Positions 45,814 through 55,571 of a stretch of 64,000 nt of DNA are shown in pieces. Within the stretch, counting starts at the first letter, position 1. The number at the start of each line of letters is the position of its first letter. Both the position numbers and the translations under genes were made by a program. The stretch is from JALZUU01 sp964441245 (GTDB taxonomy: Bacteria > Bacteroidota > Bacteroidia > Chitinophagales > Saprospiraceae): the NCBI GenBank assembly GCA_964441245.1, contig CAYTVR010000007.1:8665-72664 (forward strand). Direction: 5' to 3'. The notes beneath the pieces are model-generated. The model ran no database searches and had not been told where the DNA came from. It was given only the letters and a program-made list of their open reading frames with translations.

Positions 45814-48800
45814 TTAGTTTCGGCCATTCTTTACTCGATTAGAAAACATTTCGGCTCGACCAGGAGCAACGGGTTGAATCTCATACAATTCACCATCATC
45901 CATTTTTATCGTCAATTCTTTTTTCTTTAAACCAAGTAATTCATCGTTGTACTTTGTATTATTAGAGACCGTACTTAGAATGCCTTGTTTAAAACCAAAA
46001 TAGTAATAAAAATCACTTGGAGATTTGATGTAAACATATACTCGATCATCGCCATTGGAAGGCATTTTGAATTCAACGAAACAAGTCAACAATCGATTAA
46101 TCGGTTGCCCTCCTACTGAAGAAACCGCTACCTCGTTTTTGGTACTTACAAAAGATTGATATTCAGAATTCCAAGTCATTGGTAGCTTACTAAAAAAGAA
46201 AGAATACTTATCATACTTTTTAGGTAAATCCAATCCAGTATTTTTCATTTTTTTAACTGCATTGTCAAAATCTTTATTTTTGGTGATAAACTCAGAAAGT
46301 GCCTTTTTATAAAACGCTTCATCTTTTAAATAATCTACAGGTCTTGCATCATAACTACTGGAGATCAAATCCGTTACAATAATTTTCATCAATTTATCAG
46401 GAATAATCATTGAAATTCCAGCCATTAATTCTGCTTGAAATTTGGTGTTTGTATTCTCTCCATCAAAAGCCGTTTCTGCTTGTCCTGAGGCAGTCACACT
46501 AATATAATCCAAGCCAGAACCAATATCAAATTTGCCTTCCGCTCTTACTGTATTGTCCTTATTAGAGTAAGTAAGCATGTTTCCTCTCAATACTGTTGGC
46601 GTCGCGATTTTCATCGAATCACCTAGTAAAAATACATCATTTGATTTATCATATTTGACCAATCCACGCGCATCAATGATTGCTCGATCTTTTCTAAGAT
46701 AGGTTGGCATCATGATTCTAGGATATAGCGTAGCTCGCTCTTTGCTTAAAAATAATCCATTGCGAAGTCTTTCCCCTGCGAAGTTTTTAGGCATATCATA
46801 TTCAATCATCAAATTCTTTTTATCCGCATCACTCTTTACAGAAAACCATTGACGAGAAGTCATCAAAGGAGCATCCAAGCGAGCGAATCCATCAAAAGTC
46901 AAGTTTTTAGAATCTGCATTCAAACCAATTTTCCCTTGAAATTCCGTCTTATGATCAATGAAGAATTTATCTTTTTCAACAACAGAACCGTTGGCTCTTG
47001 TGACTGTTGGCTTCTCACTTCTTTTGCCTTTCTTGACTCGCGCACCAATAATATCTGCAAAGTAAATTTCTTGTTTACGAGTTCCAATATTGTATTCGTA
47101 ATAACCTTTTGCTCGATAATCTTTTCTTCCCATTACGTCGACTGTTGCTCGGTTGATCACATGATATTTATTTATGGTATCCGCTACAATTCGAGCATTA
47201 TTTAAGGTGGTCATCACCCCTCCTTTTTTAATTTCGAGGTCTCCAGTTTCCGTATATACATAAGCATCACAAGTTTGTATATAAGGAACGCCACCAATTT
47301 TCAACTCATTCGTTTTCAAATCATATAGTGCTGTTTTTCCTTTAAAGGTCAAGGAATCTTGTTTAGGATCAATGGACAAAAAATCACCATATTCTTTTCC
47401 TTCGTTTTTAAAAGTAATCGTTTCTTGTTTCATATCCCAATACAATTCATTCATCGAAGTTTGATATTGATTGTAAGGCATCGTCGTAGATAGATCATCA
47501 GAGTTGGCTTTGATTCTACCAATTTGTGTATCAAAATCTAAGTCCGAATTCACATTTCTAGTATCGAATGCTAACTCGTCAGAACCAAAAGCTTTAATTT
47601 TTAGATTCGAAGTATCTGCTCGAGCAGAAAAAGCACCAAAAGACATTAATTTAGAATTTAGAATTCCTTGATCCCATTCAAATGAACCCGTTGCATTCAA
47701 ACCTTTAGGAGTCAAAATTAAGGAACCAACTACAGTATAGTTTTCTGCTTTAAAAACCTCGAAAGCTTCTTCTTTAGTGCGAATGTACATGCTATCCACA
47801 TAGGGTTTCCAATCAATAGAAACATTATAACCGACCGCTTGTGGAAACTCAACTGCTTGGCCTCGTTGCTCCGTCATATCAAATCTATCTGCTGTAGCAA
47901 GCATCTGTTTGGGCTTAAAAACGATATCTTCTGAATTCAGAGAGGAAGTCAAATAGTCCAATTTTCCTTTACCCAAAAAACCAGCATTACTCAAATCAAC
48001 TTCTCCTGTATAATTTCCTTTAGAAGCATAACAAGGATAACCTTCATCGGGAGAAGTATTGACAAAACCTAAACTTCCATCCTCCTCTCTCAAAACAATC
48101 GTCTCCTTAAACTCAGGAAAAATATCCGCAGAAACCATTGTTCCATCAAAGGTCAAACTCGCTTCACTAAAATCATCTAACTTATTAAAACTAAACTTAT
48201 CCAATTCAAAATAAAAAGAATCTCTTTTATAACAACCTGCTTGTGTTTCTTTGTAATCATAATAAACATAAGCGGGACCATTCGTGTTAAAAGAAGGAAA
48301 CATTTCAATCTCTTCTTTTCCTGATTTATTATTTGGAGCATCTATCAACAAAACACCGCTAGTATGTTCAATCCGAGAAGCAATGGACATGGCAATAGGC
48401 ATGTCATTATCGTCTTTTTCTCCAGTAGGAATAAAGAGATCAAAGAAACGAACGGAATCCATTTCGATATGGTTTTGGTCATAAAGGAAGGAAAACTGTT
48501 TACCTTCTAAGGTTGAAAACCCAGCAAATAATCGACCATCAAAATCAAGATTTCTATTTTCTAATACGACTAGACGACCGGAAGTTGGTTTTAGAGCGAC
48601 TTGTTGTTTTTCACTAAATTCTACATTGGTCACTCCAATCGTTTCAATAGAATTATCCTTCATATTCATCACTGCGTTGGTACTATCTGATTTTGATTCT
48701 ACTTTTAATACATCAAAATCTACTTTCTCCGCACTGGCATCTGTGTAGTGAAAAACTTTTTCTTTTACCTCCACCATTTGTTCATCACTGTCATAATTGA

Positions 48801-50316
48801 CAAAACCTCGAGCAACCAAATCATAAAGCAAACTTTGAATACTCGACGCATCAAATCTTGGATTAATTTTAGCGGCTACATTATTTGCACTTAAATATCG
48901 TGTACCTTCTTCATCAGCTAAATGCCGAATAGAATACAGTGGATTGTTGGTTGATATATTTTGAATTTGACGGAAGTCACTTTCTTTAAAAAAGTTGAGC
49001 GACTCAAAAGTCACTTTACTCTGATTGGAAAAACTAACGGCAGAAGTTCCCATTAATAGAGAATCTGAATCCATGTGCCATTCTAATTTCTCTACATGAA
49101 CATTCATCTTATGCAATGAATTATAAAAAGGATTTCGATCACTTCCTCGCTTTCCTCTGTACAATTCCATTTCTTGTTTTGGGATATTAAACTTGATATT
49201 GACTGAAGGATGAAAAATAGAATCTTGATTAAAATACATCACCATCTCAAGACGTTCGGCTGCAATTTTTTCACCTTTTCGGATTACAAACAATTCCGAA
49301 TCCCCTGAAAAGGTCTTCTTCTTACTTTTATCAAAAATGGAAATCTTTGCTTTATTTTTCTTACTCCCGTATCCGTACACTGTCGTTCCATGCAATCTAA
49401 ATCCACCGACATATTCAATCCCTGGGCCAAGATTATCGATTCGAAGGATACTGTCTTTTGATTCAAAACGAGGATAGGATCCTTCCGTCGCTCGATTCTC
49501 ACTTACAATTTTGTCTTCAAATTTTCCAACAATAGCTCCGTTAGGAAAAATCTCAGGATAGTATAATTTCACATTGTTAGTTCGATAAATACTTTTATTG
49601 ACTTGAAGTTCATATTCACTCAATTCTGCATAGATCGAATCCTTTAAACCAAATCGAGACCAATCCACTTTTCCTCCTTTTCCTTTCCATAATTTATCGA
49701 CTGGATAGAAAACACCTGCTGTACCAGAAATCACAATAGTATCTTTTTTTCTATAACCTTTTAAATCTAATTCGTCATATTTTACAATGGGTGTTTGATC
49801 AATATATTGTAATTCATACTGCTCTGTTTTACTATTCCATTCTACCCCACCAGAAGTTGAACTGTGTAGATTATTATTCGTAAAGAAACCTGTAGAAAAA
49901 GCTAAATACTTTTTAACTGGAGTCAACCTTCTATTTTTAATATCACCAAGCATGCCATTCAATACGGTATGCCAATCCTTAAACACTTGTTCACCTGTTT
50001 CTCTTTTTTTGACTACAGTCAATCCTTTCAAATAATTTAGAAAGAAGGGCGAGGCATTCATTTTTTGTTGAAGCATCGCATTACTAGTTTTTAGAATGGT
50101 CAGAAATTCCTCATCATTAAAACTTCCATTTTTGAATTCTTTCTCATATTTTTTAAAGGCATCTTTCATGACATCTCTTTTACTGGAGGTCATAAATTCA
50201 CCTAATTGTTTGAGGTATTCTTCTGGTACTTCAGAGAATTCTGACAAACGTTGAGCTTGAGCAAAAATGGAAAAAAATAAAATGAAGGTGAGTGTCGTAA
50301 GTAATTTATTCCGCAT
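45814..50316 (-). CDS. Large exported protein, unrecognised family, paralogue C of three
   Basis: 1,500 aa with signal peptide MRNKLLTTLTFILFFSIFAQAQ; first of the three in transcription order. It has the same series of blocks: helical region to about 160 (PEEYLKQLGEFMTSS ... LNYLKGLTVVKK), KLWKGKGGKVDW, SYPRFES, YVGGFRLHG, the winged-helix-like FDASSIQSLLYDLVARGF at 488, SIASRIEH, LLIDAP, RDSFYF, NKYHVINRATVDVMGR at about 1049, and a C-terminal RVKNGRN. About 79 nt upstream of the start is a small palindrome, TGGCTA-T-TAGCCA (50394-50406), a possible operator. prmA lies upstream on the same strand, 243 bp away, with a weak hairpin between (50461-50487), so paralogue C is probably transcribed separately. 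Confidence 0.85.
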   Translation of the reverse strand: MRNKLLTTLTFILFFSIFAQAQRLSEFSEVPEEYLKQLGEFMTSSKRDVMKDAFKKYEKEFKNGSFNDEEFLTILKTSNAMLQQKMNASPFFLNYLKGLTVVKKRETGEQVFKDWHTVLNGMLGDIKNRRLTPVKKYLAFSTGFFTNNNLHSSTSGGVEWNSKTEQYELQYIDQTPIVKYDELDLKGYRKKDTIVISGTAGVFYPVDKLWKGKGGKVDWSRFGLKDSIYAELSEYELQVNKSIYRTNNVKLYYPEIFPNGAIVGKFEDKIVSENRATEGSYPRFESKDSILRIDNLGPGIEYVGGFRLHGTTVYGYGSKKNKAKISIFDKSKKKTFSGDSELFVIRKGEKIAAERLEMVMYFNQDSIFHPSVNIKFNIPKQEMELYRGKRGSDRNPFYNSLHKMNVHVEKLEWHMDSDSLLMGTSAVSFSNQSKVTFESLNFFKESDFRQIQNISTNNPLYSIRHLADEEGTRYLSANNVAAKINPRFDASSIQSLLYDLVARGFVNYDSDEQMVEVKEKVFHYTDASAEKVDFDVLKVESKSDSTNAVMNMKDNSIETIGVTNVEFSEKQQVALKPTSGRLVVLENRNLDFDGRLFAGFSTLEGKQFSFLYDQNHIEMDSVRFFDLFIPTGEKDDNDMPIAMSIASRIEHTSGVLLIDAPNNKSGKEEIEMFPSFNTNGPAYVYYDYKETQAGCYKRDSFYFELDKFSFNKLDDFSEASLTFDGTMVSADIFPEFKETIVLREEDGSLGFVNTSPDEGYPCYASKGNYTGEVDLSNAGFLGKGKLDYLTSSLNSEDIVFKPKQMLATADRFDMTEQRGQAVEFPQAVGYNVSIDWKPYVDSMYIRTKEEAFEVFKAENYTVVGSLILTPKGLNATGSFEWDQGILNSKLMSFGAFSARADTSNLKIKAFGSDELAFDTRNVNSDLDFDTQIGRIKANSDDLSTTMPYNQYQTSMNELYWDMKQETITFKNEGKEYGDFLSIDPKQDSLTFKGKTALYDLKTNELKIGGVPYIQTCDAYVYTETGDLEIKKGGVMTTLNNARIVADTINKYHVINRATVDVMGRKDYRAKGYYEYNIGTRKQEIYFADIIGARVKKGKRSEKPTVTRANGSVVEKDKFFIDHKTEFQGKIGLNADSKNLTFDGFARLDAPLMTSRQWFSVKSDADKKNLMIEYDMPKNFAGERLRNGLFLSKERATLYPRIMMPTYLRKDRAIIDARGLVKYDKSNDVFLLGDSMKIATPTVLRGNMLTYSNKDNTVRAEGKFDIGSGLDYISVTASGQAETAFDGENTNTKFQAELMAGISMIIPDKLMKIIVTDLISSSYDARPVDYLKDEAFYKKALSEFITKNKDFDNAVKKMKNTGLDLPKKYDKYSFFFSKLPMTWNSEYQSFVSTKNEVAVSSVGGQPINRLLTCFVEFKMPSNGDDRVYVYIKSPSDFYYYFGFKQGILSTVSNNTKYNDELLGLKKKELTIKMDDGELYEIQPVAPGRAEMFSNRVKNGRN

Positions 50317-50393
50317 GTCTGAATGATATTATCAGTTTCTGTTATGAAAGCATCAAAATGATGGCCTTTTTAAAATCCGTTGAGAAATATAAA

Positions 50394-50406
50394 TGGCTAT
50401 TAGCCA
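50394..50406. promoter_or_regulatory. Palindrome upstream of paralogue C
   Basis: TGGCTA and TAGCCA flank one T, a perfect 6-bp dyad about 80 nt before the ATG. The size suits a dimeric regulator, but no regulator is known for the site. Confidence 0.3.
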
Positions 50407-50559
50407 ATTTTATGATTTCTTAAAAGAATTAGATCAAAATGGATTGATTTTCATGGTTTTAAATCAGTCCTAATAATAAACTGATTTGAGGATGGCAGGT
50501 TGCAATATTAGGTAGATAAATAACGTGTAAACTTTACTCTAGTCCCTAAAAAGTCCAAA

Positions 50560-51375
50560 TTATCGGCTAAAAGCCATACAGATCCAATTGTTTCTTTGCC
50601 ACTTATCGAGGCAATTGAAACCTGCTGATTCTGCATTTTCCTGCAATAAATTAGCATCTTCTTTAATAAACCCTGAAACAAGAAGTGTACCGCCTTGTTT
50701 CAACTTCAAATATAACGCAGGAAGTGTGGCTAAAATTACGTTGCGATTAATGTTTGCCAGAATGATATCGTAGTCACCATCTTTAATCTCCTCCAAAGTA
50801 CCTTCTAATACCTTTACGCCTGAAATATGGTTAATTTGTAAGTTATCAATGGTATTTTCTACAGCTGGTGCCTCAATATCGACGCCTACAATCTCAGGAC
50901 TTCCCAATTTGGCGGCTAAAATCGCCAAAATTCCGGTTCCACAGCCATAATCAAGGACTTTCGTTTCCTTAAAATTAAGGTTTCGCATCGCTTGAATGAC
51001 CATGTATGTCGTTTCATGATGTCCAGTTCCAAAAGCCATTCTTGGGTTGATCACAATTTCATGTTCAATTGGCGCAATCGGTGGATGAAAATCTGCTCGG
51101 ATGCCACAAAAGTCATCAATAAGAATGGGGTCAAAGTTAGATTCCCAAAGTGCATTCCAATTCTGCGGTTGAATGACTTCTTGACTAAAAGTAAAATGAA
51201 ACCGATTTTTCAATTCATTGAGTCCTAGTTCAATGGATTCACTCATTTTTTCACTTGGCAAGTAGGCATTGAGTCCCTCTTCGGTTTCTTCAAAACTTTC
51301 AAATGGAAAATCATGTAAAAAAGCGGAAACTATTTCTTGTTGATCGGTTATGATTTTAACTTTGGTATATTGCAT
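50560..51375 (-). CDS. prmA: Ribosomal protein L11 methyltransferase
   Basis: SAM-dependent trimethylation of ribosomal protein L11. The start at 51375 gives 271 aa beginning MQYTKVKIITDQQE, the usual N-terminus and length in Bacteroidota; a longer frame to 51477 would overlap the preceding gene and adds a non-conserved Cys/Lys-rich segment. Motifs: NWNALWESNFDPI, MAFGTGHHETT, the SAM-binding VLDYGCGTGILAILAAKLG, IVGVDIEAPAV and the catalytic-site NINRNVI. It lies 61 bp downstream of the FG-GAP protein gene on the same strand. Confidence 0.94.
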   Translation of the reverse strand: MQYTKVKIITDQQEIVSAFLHDFPFESFEETEEGLNAYLPSEKMSESIELGLNELKNRFHFTFSQEVIQPQNWNALWESNFDPILIDDFCGIRADFHPPIAPIEHEIVINPRMAFGTGHHETTYMVIQAMRNLNFKETKVLDYGCGTGILAILAAKLGSPEIVGVDIEAPAVENTIDNLQINHISGVKVLEGTLEEIKDGDYDIILANINRNVILATLPALYLKLKQGGTLLVSGFIKEDANLLQENAESAGFNCLDKWQRNNWICMAFSR

Positions 51376-51436
51376 TTTGTGATACGAGGTGTTGTGTTTA
51401 ATGGAAATTAAATGTCTACAAAACAAGCACTTTATT

Positions 51437-53674
51437 TTAGATTTTACTAAATCGAATAAAACGACTTTCTGTTCCACTTTCTATTTTCATAAAATAAATG
51501 CCACTTGGCCATTGAGATAAATCTATTTCAAAGTTGTTTGATAAATTTTGTTGACTCCTTATTTTTTTTCCATCTGTACTGAAAATAGTTAAAGATTCTA
51601 TGAGAGCAAAATCAGAAGATATCCTTATTTTTTCATTTGCAGGATTTGGGAAAACACTCCAGTTTCCTTTTGATTGAATCCTTACCTGTTCCCAATCTGA
51701 ATATTCAATGGTGCCATCCTGATCTATCGCTTTCAATCGATAATAGTTGCTACCATTTTTTGGTTTAGAATCAAGCCATTCATATTGATTGCGCTCATTT
51801 CCATTTTTTCCAGGTACTTCTGTTAATACTTCAATGGATCTTAAATCAGCAGATCTTTCTAATTCAAAGTAATCAAAGTTGACTTCATTTTCGGTTGTCC
51901 ATTGAATGATGACTTCGCTTTGAGCTATTTCTTTAGCAGAAAAAGAAAGTAAATCTAAAGGTAAAACACTTAATTCCCATGGCCTGGAGCTGCTTTCTGT
52001 TTCGCAATCATTACTGACTGTCAAGGTGACCGTGTAAGGTCCAGCATCCGCAAAAGTATGTGTTGGATTTTGTAAATCAGAAGTAGTTCCATCTCCAAAA
52101 TCCCATGCCCATTTTTTAGCTATACCCTCTGTTTCATCTTTAAAATCAACTGAGAATCCTCCTGTATCTTCGAAGGTAAATTCACTGTATAGTAAAGAAG
52201 GTAAATTGTTTTCCGTTATAAGCATTGTTTGATTCATGGCGACTCCACACAAAGATTCTACCACTCCATTCGGCCACCGAATCACCACTTCATCTATCTC
52301 AGTAGCTTCCCCTATTCCAAAATGTAGTTCAAGAGTATTCATGATCCCATAACTTTCGCCCGAACGAATTTCTCTAACTTGCATGCCCCAATCACCATGG
52401 ATTTCAACCCGTGTTCCAATTGCATTAATATTACAATCTGTTCCTTTTAAATTCAACTTAAAATAATTTCCATCACCTGCGGCATTCATAAATATTTTAT
52501 CTGGTCTACTACTAACGGGTCCATTATATCCCGAAGCAAAACCCGCATAGACATCTAAGTATCCATCATTATTTAAATCTCCAGTGACGGCACTATGGAT
52601 GGCCCAATTAGTTGGAAAAGGATTCTCTATTACACTAAAAGTAACATCTCCATTATTATGGAAAAGTTGATGACCTGATCCTGTAGTCACCAATATATCG
52701 ATAAACCCATCATTGTCAAAATCATCAAAAATAGATTGGATTCCTCCTAAAATAGAGGCTAGTTCATTTTCGATTCCACTAATTGCTGTGATATCCGTGA
52801 ATTGTCCTTCTCCATCATTCAAATACAATGAACTGGGTATATCATGATTTAAAATAATACAATCCAAATCTCCATCATTGTCAATATCAGCAAAATCGGT
52901 TGCCCAAGATTGCGCCATTGGTAAGAGACCTACTTCCTCTGCAACATCCACAAAGTTATTGTTTCCATCATTTTGGAATAAAAGATTTAATCGACGTCCA
53001 TCCATTGGATCTGTCACACCTACCCTACATTTTGATATATATAAATCTATGTCTCCATCGTTATCATAATCCGTCCAGATGGAACCATAATTTCCAGAAT
53101 TATCCGAAGGGACTGTAGACGATGTATTGATTAGCCCTAGATCATGAATAAAATCTCCCGATCCATTATTAGAAAAAGGAGCGGATAAACCAAGATCATG
53201 ACAAGCAAAGATGTCAATCGTACCATTGTTATCAATATCTACAAAATTAGAACCTTGTAAAAAAATGGATGGATTATTTAACGTTGATTCTGTGAAGGCA
53301 CTTCCGTCATTGTTTGCTTTAAGAATAGTGATTCCATTAAAAGCTCCGCCAACCATCACATCATTGAATCCATTTTCGTCAATATCAGCGATACACATGC
53401 TCCAATGATTTCCGGTTCCTATATCTCCGATTACTGATTGTGAAAACATAGATCCATCTGCTTGTTGGTATTCAATACGAAGTGAACTGGCATTTCCTAA
53501 ACGAATAATATCATCCAATCCATCTCCATTCATATCCGCTATCCCCATAGCGACTCCGCTATACACCGTAGGGTCTTGTAAAAGACTAGAACTTAGATCT
53601 GAAAAAGAAATTTGTGCAGAAGATGGAAGGATTAGCCCAAAAGCCAATCCAATTAGGAGGGTTATTTTTCTCAT
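51437..53674 (-). CDS. Secreted FG-GAP/ASPIC-UnbV repeat protein with PKD domain and T9SS type A sorting domain
   Basis: 745 aa with signal MRKITLLIGLAFGLILPSSAQ. Residues about 40-400 form a VCBS/FG-GAP beta-propeller with Ca-binding loops DMNGDGLDD, DIDENGFND, DIDNNGTID, DYDNDGDID, DIDNDGDLD, DFDNDGFID and DLNNDGYLD. An ASPIC/UnbV domain follows (about 410-480, NAIGTRVEI ... VVIRWPNGVVES), then a PKD domain (about 500-570, WAWDFGDGTTSD), an FnIII-like segment and a C-terminal type A sorting domain (about 670-745, VFPNPANEKIRI ... PSGIYFMKI). Surface exposure or release by the type IX system is expected; the ligand is unknown. prmA follows. Confidence 0.92.
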   Translation of the reverse strand: MRKITLLIGLAFGLILPSSAQISFSDLSSSLLQDPTVYSGVAMGIADMNGDGLDDIIRLGNASSLRIEYQQADGSMFSQSVIGDIGTGNHWSMCIADIDENGFNDVMVGGAFNGITILKANNDGSAFTESTLNNPSIFLQGSNFVDIDNNGTIDIFACHDLGLSAPFSNNGSGDFIHDLGLINTSSTVPSDNSGNYGSIWTDYDNDGDIDLYISKCRVGVTDPMDGRRLNLLFQNDGNNNFVDVAEEVGLLPMAQSWATDFADIDNDGDLDCIILNHDIPSSLYLNDGEGQFTDITAISGIENELASILGGIQSIFDDFDNDGFIDILVTTGSGHQLFHNNGDVTFSVIENPFPTNWAIHSAVTGDLNNDGYLDVYAGFASGYNGPVSSRPDKIFMNAAGDGNYFKLNLKGTDCNINAIGTRVEIHGDWGMQVREIRSGESYGIMNTLELHFGIGEATEIDEVVIRWPNGVVESLCGVAMNQTMLITENNLPSLLYSEFTFEDTGGFSVDFKDETEGIAKKWAWDFGDGTTSDLQNPTHTFADAGPYTVTLTVSNDCETESSSRPWELSVLPLDLLSFSAKEIAQSEVIIQWTTENEVNFDYFELERSADLRSIEVLTEVPGKNGNERNQYEWLDSKPKNGSNYYRLKAIDQDGTIEYSDWEQVRIQSKGNWSVFPNPANEKIRISSDFALIESLTIFSTDGKKIRSQQNLSNNFEIDLSQWPSGIYFMKIESGTESRFIRFSKI

Positions 53675-53850
53675 AATAATGTAGGTTGTTTTAGTATTAT
53701 ATTTTTTTGAAGTATAAAAGATAGGAATAGTTTAGCGCTTATCCAAACTCAGGTCTTTCTGCTTTTATAAATACTAATTTTATAACAAATCAATAATCAG
53801 TGTCTGAGCAAGTTTCAACCATAAATCCTCAAAATAAAAGACTTCTAATT

Positions 53851-54363
53851 TTATTGATCATGTACTTGTTCTCCATTTTGTTTTTTCAGAGTAGAAGGAG
53901 ATACACCCAGATTTTCATCTACATGAATGTGCGGAAAGCTAGCCATTAAGCCCATTTTAATGATCGCCAGATGATGTAAAGCATGATCAAAAGCAAACAT
54001 TAATTCTCGACCAATAGTTGAGTTTAGGATAGGACGAATATGACCAGAAAAGTCAGATCGGATTTGGATCAACTGCTGCTCTTCTAATTTTTCTAAGGCA
54101 ATATTGACTTGCTCAAAAGCCTTTTTAGCAGCAAGAGGTTGTGTTTCTATGGTAGCATTTCTTTCTCTACAGCTATAATCTATGAGCCCTGCAGCAAAAC
54201 CATTCAATAAGCAATTATAAAAATCAAGAATATGTCGAAAGTGATTGCCTAAAGTAGATCCACTAAAAATGGCAACTGATTTGGAGTAATCAGACTCCTC
54301 TATCTTATCCAATAGATCAATAATTTGCCGAGTCATTTTAAAAGTACCTTCTTTGCTATCCAT
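53851..54363 (-). CDS. DinB-like metal-binding protein
   Basis: A 170-aa four-helix-bundle protein of the DinB/YfiT type. The putative metal triad is in GNHFRHILDFY (first His pair) and FDHALHHLAIIKMG (second pair), the usual H-x(n)-HxxxH spacing of the superfamily. There is no signal peptide. Members include thiol transferases; the function here is unknown. The start may be ATG 54363 or the in-frame Met at residue 10, where the first helix begins. It lies 165 bp downstream of folD. Confidence 0.78.
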   Translation of the reverse strand: MDSKEGTFKMTRQIIDLLDKIEESDYSKSVAIFSGSTLGNHFRHILDFYNCLLNGFAAGLIDYSCRERNATIETQPLAAKKAFEQVNIALEKLEEQQLIQIRSDFSGHIRPILNSTIGRELMFAFDHALHHLAIIKMGLMASFPHIHVDENLGVSPSTLKKQNGEQVHDQ

Positions 54364-54441
54364 TATTCGTTTTCAATGATATGAGTAATTGCTAATAAGC
54401 GCTTTATAATAAAAGTTTGCTTGAAATACTGCCCCTCATTG

Positions 54442-54475
54442 GATATTGAATATTCCTTAATGAACATTCAATATC
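54442..54475. repeat. Inverted repeat GATATTGAAT/ATTCAATATC
   Basis: Perfect 10-bp arms (54442-54451 and 54466-54475) with a 14-nt centre, in the folD-DinB interval, 54 nt after the folD stop. The arms use the same ATATTGAA word as the tandem heptamers at 58111. Confidence 0.7.
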
Positions 54476-54528
54476 TCTCCTCTTTATTCGCATTAAGATT
54501 AAACTTACACAATTACAGACAAAAAGAA

Positions 54529-55413
54529 TCATTTTCCATATACCTCTCCCCTACAAGACTTCAAAGTATTCATCAAAAGTGAAGTCACTGTCATCGGCCC
54601 GACACCGCCAGGTACGGGTGTGATAAAACTACTTTTAGGCGCTACTTCATCAAATTTTACATCACCAGCCAATCGATAACCTTTTGTTTTACTGGCATCT
54701 TCTACTCGATTGATTCCTACATCAATGATGACTACCCCTTCCTTCACCATATCTCCTGTTATAAATTCAGGCCGACCTAAGGCTACTATCAAAATATCTG
54801 CTCGCTTGGTATGCTCTATCAAATTCTTAGTTCGACTATGGCAAAGTACCACAGTTGCATTTCCTGGACTAGCTTTTCTTGATAACAAAATACTAATGGG
54901 TGTTCCTACAATATTACTTCTTCCTAGAACCACGCATTGTTTACCTTCTACATCAATATTATTGCGATCTAACATTTGCATAATACCAAAAGGAGTAGCT
55001 GGTAAGTAAGCTGGTAAACCTTGTGCCATTCGGCCAAAATTAGTTGGATGAAAACCATCTACATCTTTTCTTGGATCAATCGCAAGGATGACTTTTTGTT
55101 CATCAATATGTTTGGGCAAAGGCAATTGTACAATAAAACCATCAATTGCTGGATTCTGATTGAGTTCCTCTACAATTTGGAGGACTTCTACCTCTGTAAT
55201 ATCTGAATCTCTTCTGATCATGGTCGAATCAAATCCAACTTGCTCACAAGACCGAACTTTATTTCGGACATACACCTGACTTGCGGCATCGTCTCCAATC
55301 AAAACCGCAGCTAAATGTGGTTTTTTCCCACCAGCTGTAATCAGTTTTTGAACTTCTACGGCAATCTCTTCTTTAATTGTTTTGGCCAATTGTTTTCCAT
55401 CAATAAGTTGCAT
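54529..55413 (-). CDS. folD: Methylenetetrahydrofolate dehydrogenase / methenyltetrahydrofolate cyclohydrolase
   Basis: Bifunctional one-carbon folate enzyme, 294 aa, cytoplasmic. The catalytic Tyr-Lys pair is in SQVYVRNKVRSCEQVGF (K52). PLPKHIDE follows, then the NADP-binding GRSNIVGTPISILL and the C-terminal signature PVPGGVGPMTVTSLL. It starts at 55413 with MQLIDGKQLA, the standard N-terminus, and is divergent from the DEAD-box helicase gene across 158 bp. Confidence 0.97.
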   Translation of the reverse strand: MQLIDGKQLAKTIKEEIAVEVQKLITAGGKKPHLAAVLIGDDAASQVYVRNKVRSCEQVGFDSTMIRRDSDITEVEVLQIVEELNQNPAIDGFIVQLPLPKHIDEQKVILAIDPRKDVDGFHPTNFGRMAQGLPAYLPATPFGIMQMLDRNNIDVEGKQCVVLGRSNIVGTPISILLSRKASPGNATVVLCHSRTKNLIEHTKRADILIVALGRPEFITGDMVKEGVVIIDVGINRVEDASKTKGYRLAGDVKFDEVAPKSSFITPVPGGVGPMTVTSLLMNTLKSCRGEVYGK

Positions 55414-55542
55414 AAGTACATTTTTTAAAACTTTCGAAATAAGCTAGTCAATAAGGGCGCAAATTTAGCAAAAGGAATTGACTATTTATCTGAATAAATT
55501 TGAATAAAATCATAAATTCTAGTCTAAACAGATGAATCGGTG

Positions 55543-55550
55543 TATCTTTG
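55543..55550 (+). promoter_or_regulatory. -7 element (TATCTTTG) of the helicase gene
   Basis: TATCTTTG matches TAnnTTTG exactly. An in-frame TTG at 55548 lies inside it and so cannot be the translation start; the next start codon in frame is GTG 55572, 22 nt beyond the element. Confidence 0.55.
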
Positions 55551-55571
55551 CGCCAATTAAACTTTGATACC

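Noticed and set aside
34888..50316. The three paralogues as T9SS cargo
   Set aside because: Their C-termini lack the PNP...G.Y.(V/I/L).....  pattern of type A and the NDGxND...YNRWG pattern of type B sorting domains; other proteins in this window show both clearly.
51376..51477. N-terminal extension of prmA by 34 codons
   Set aside because: It overlaps the end of the preceding gene and adds a Cys/Lys-rich stretch absent from PrmA proteins; ATG 51375 gives the standard N-terminus.
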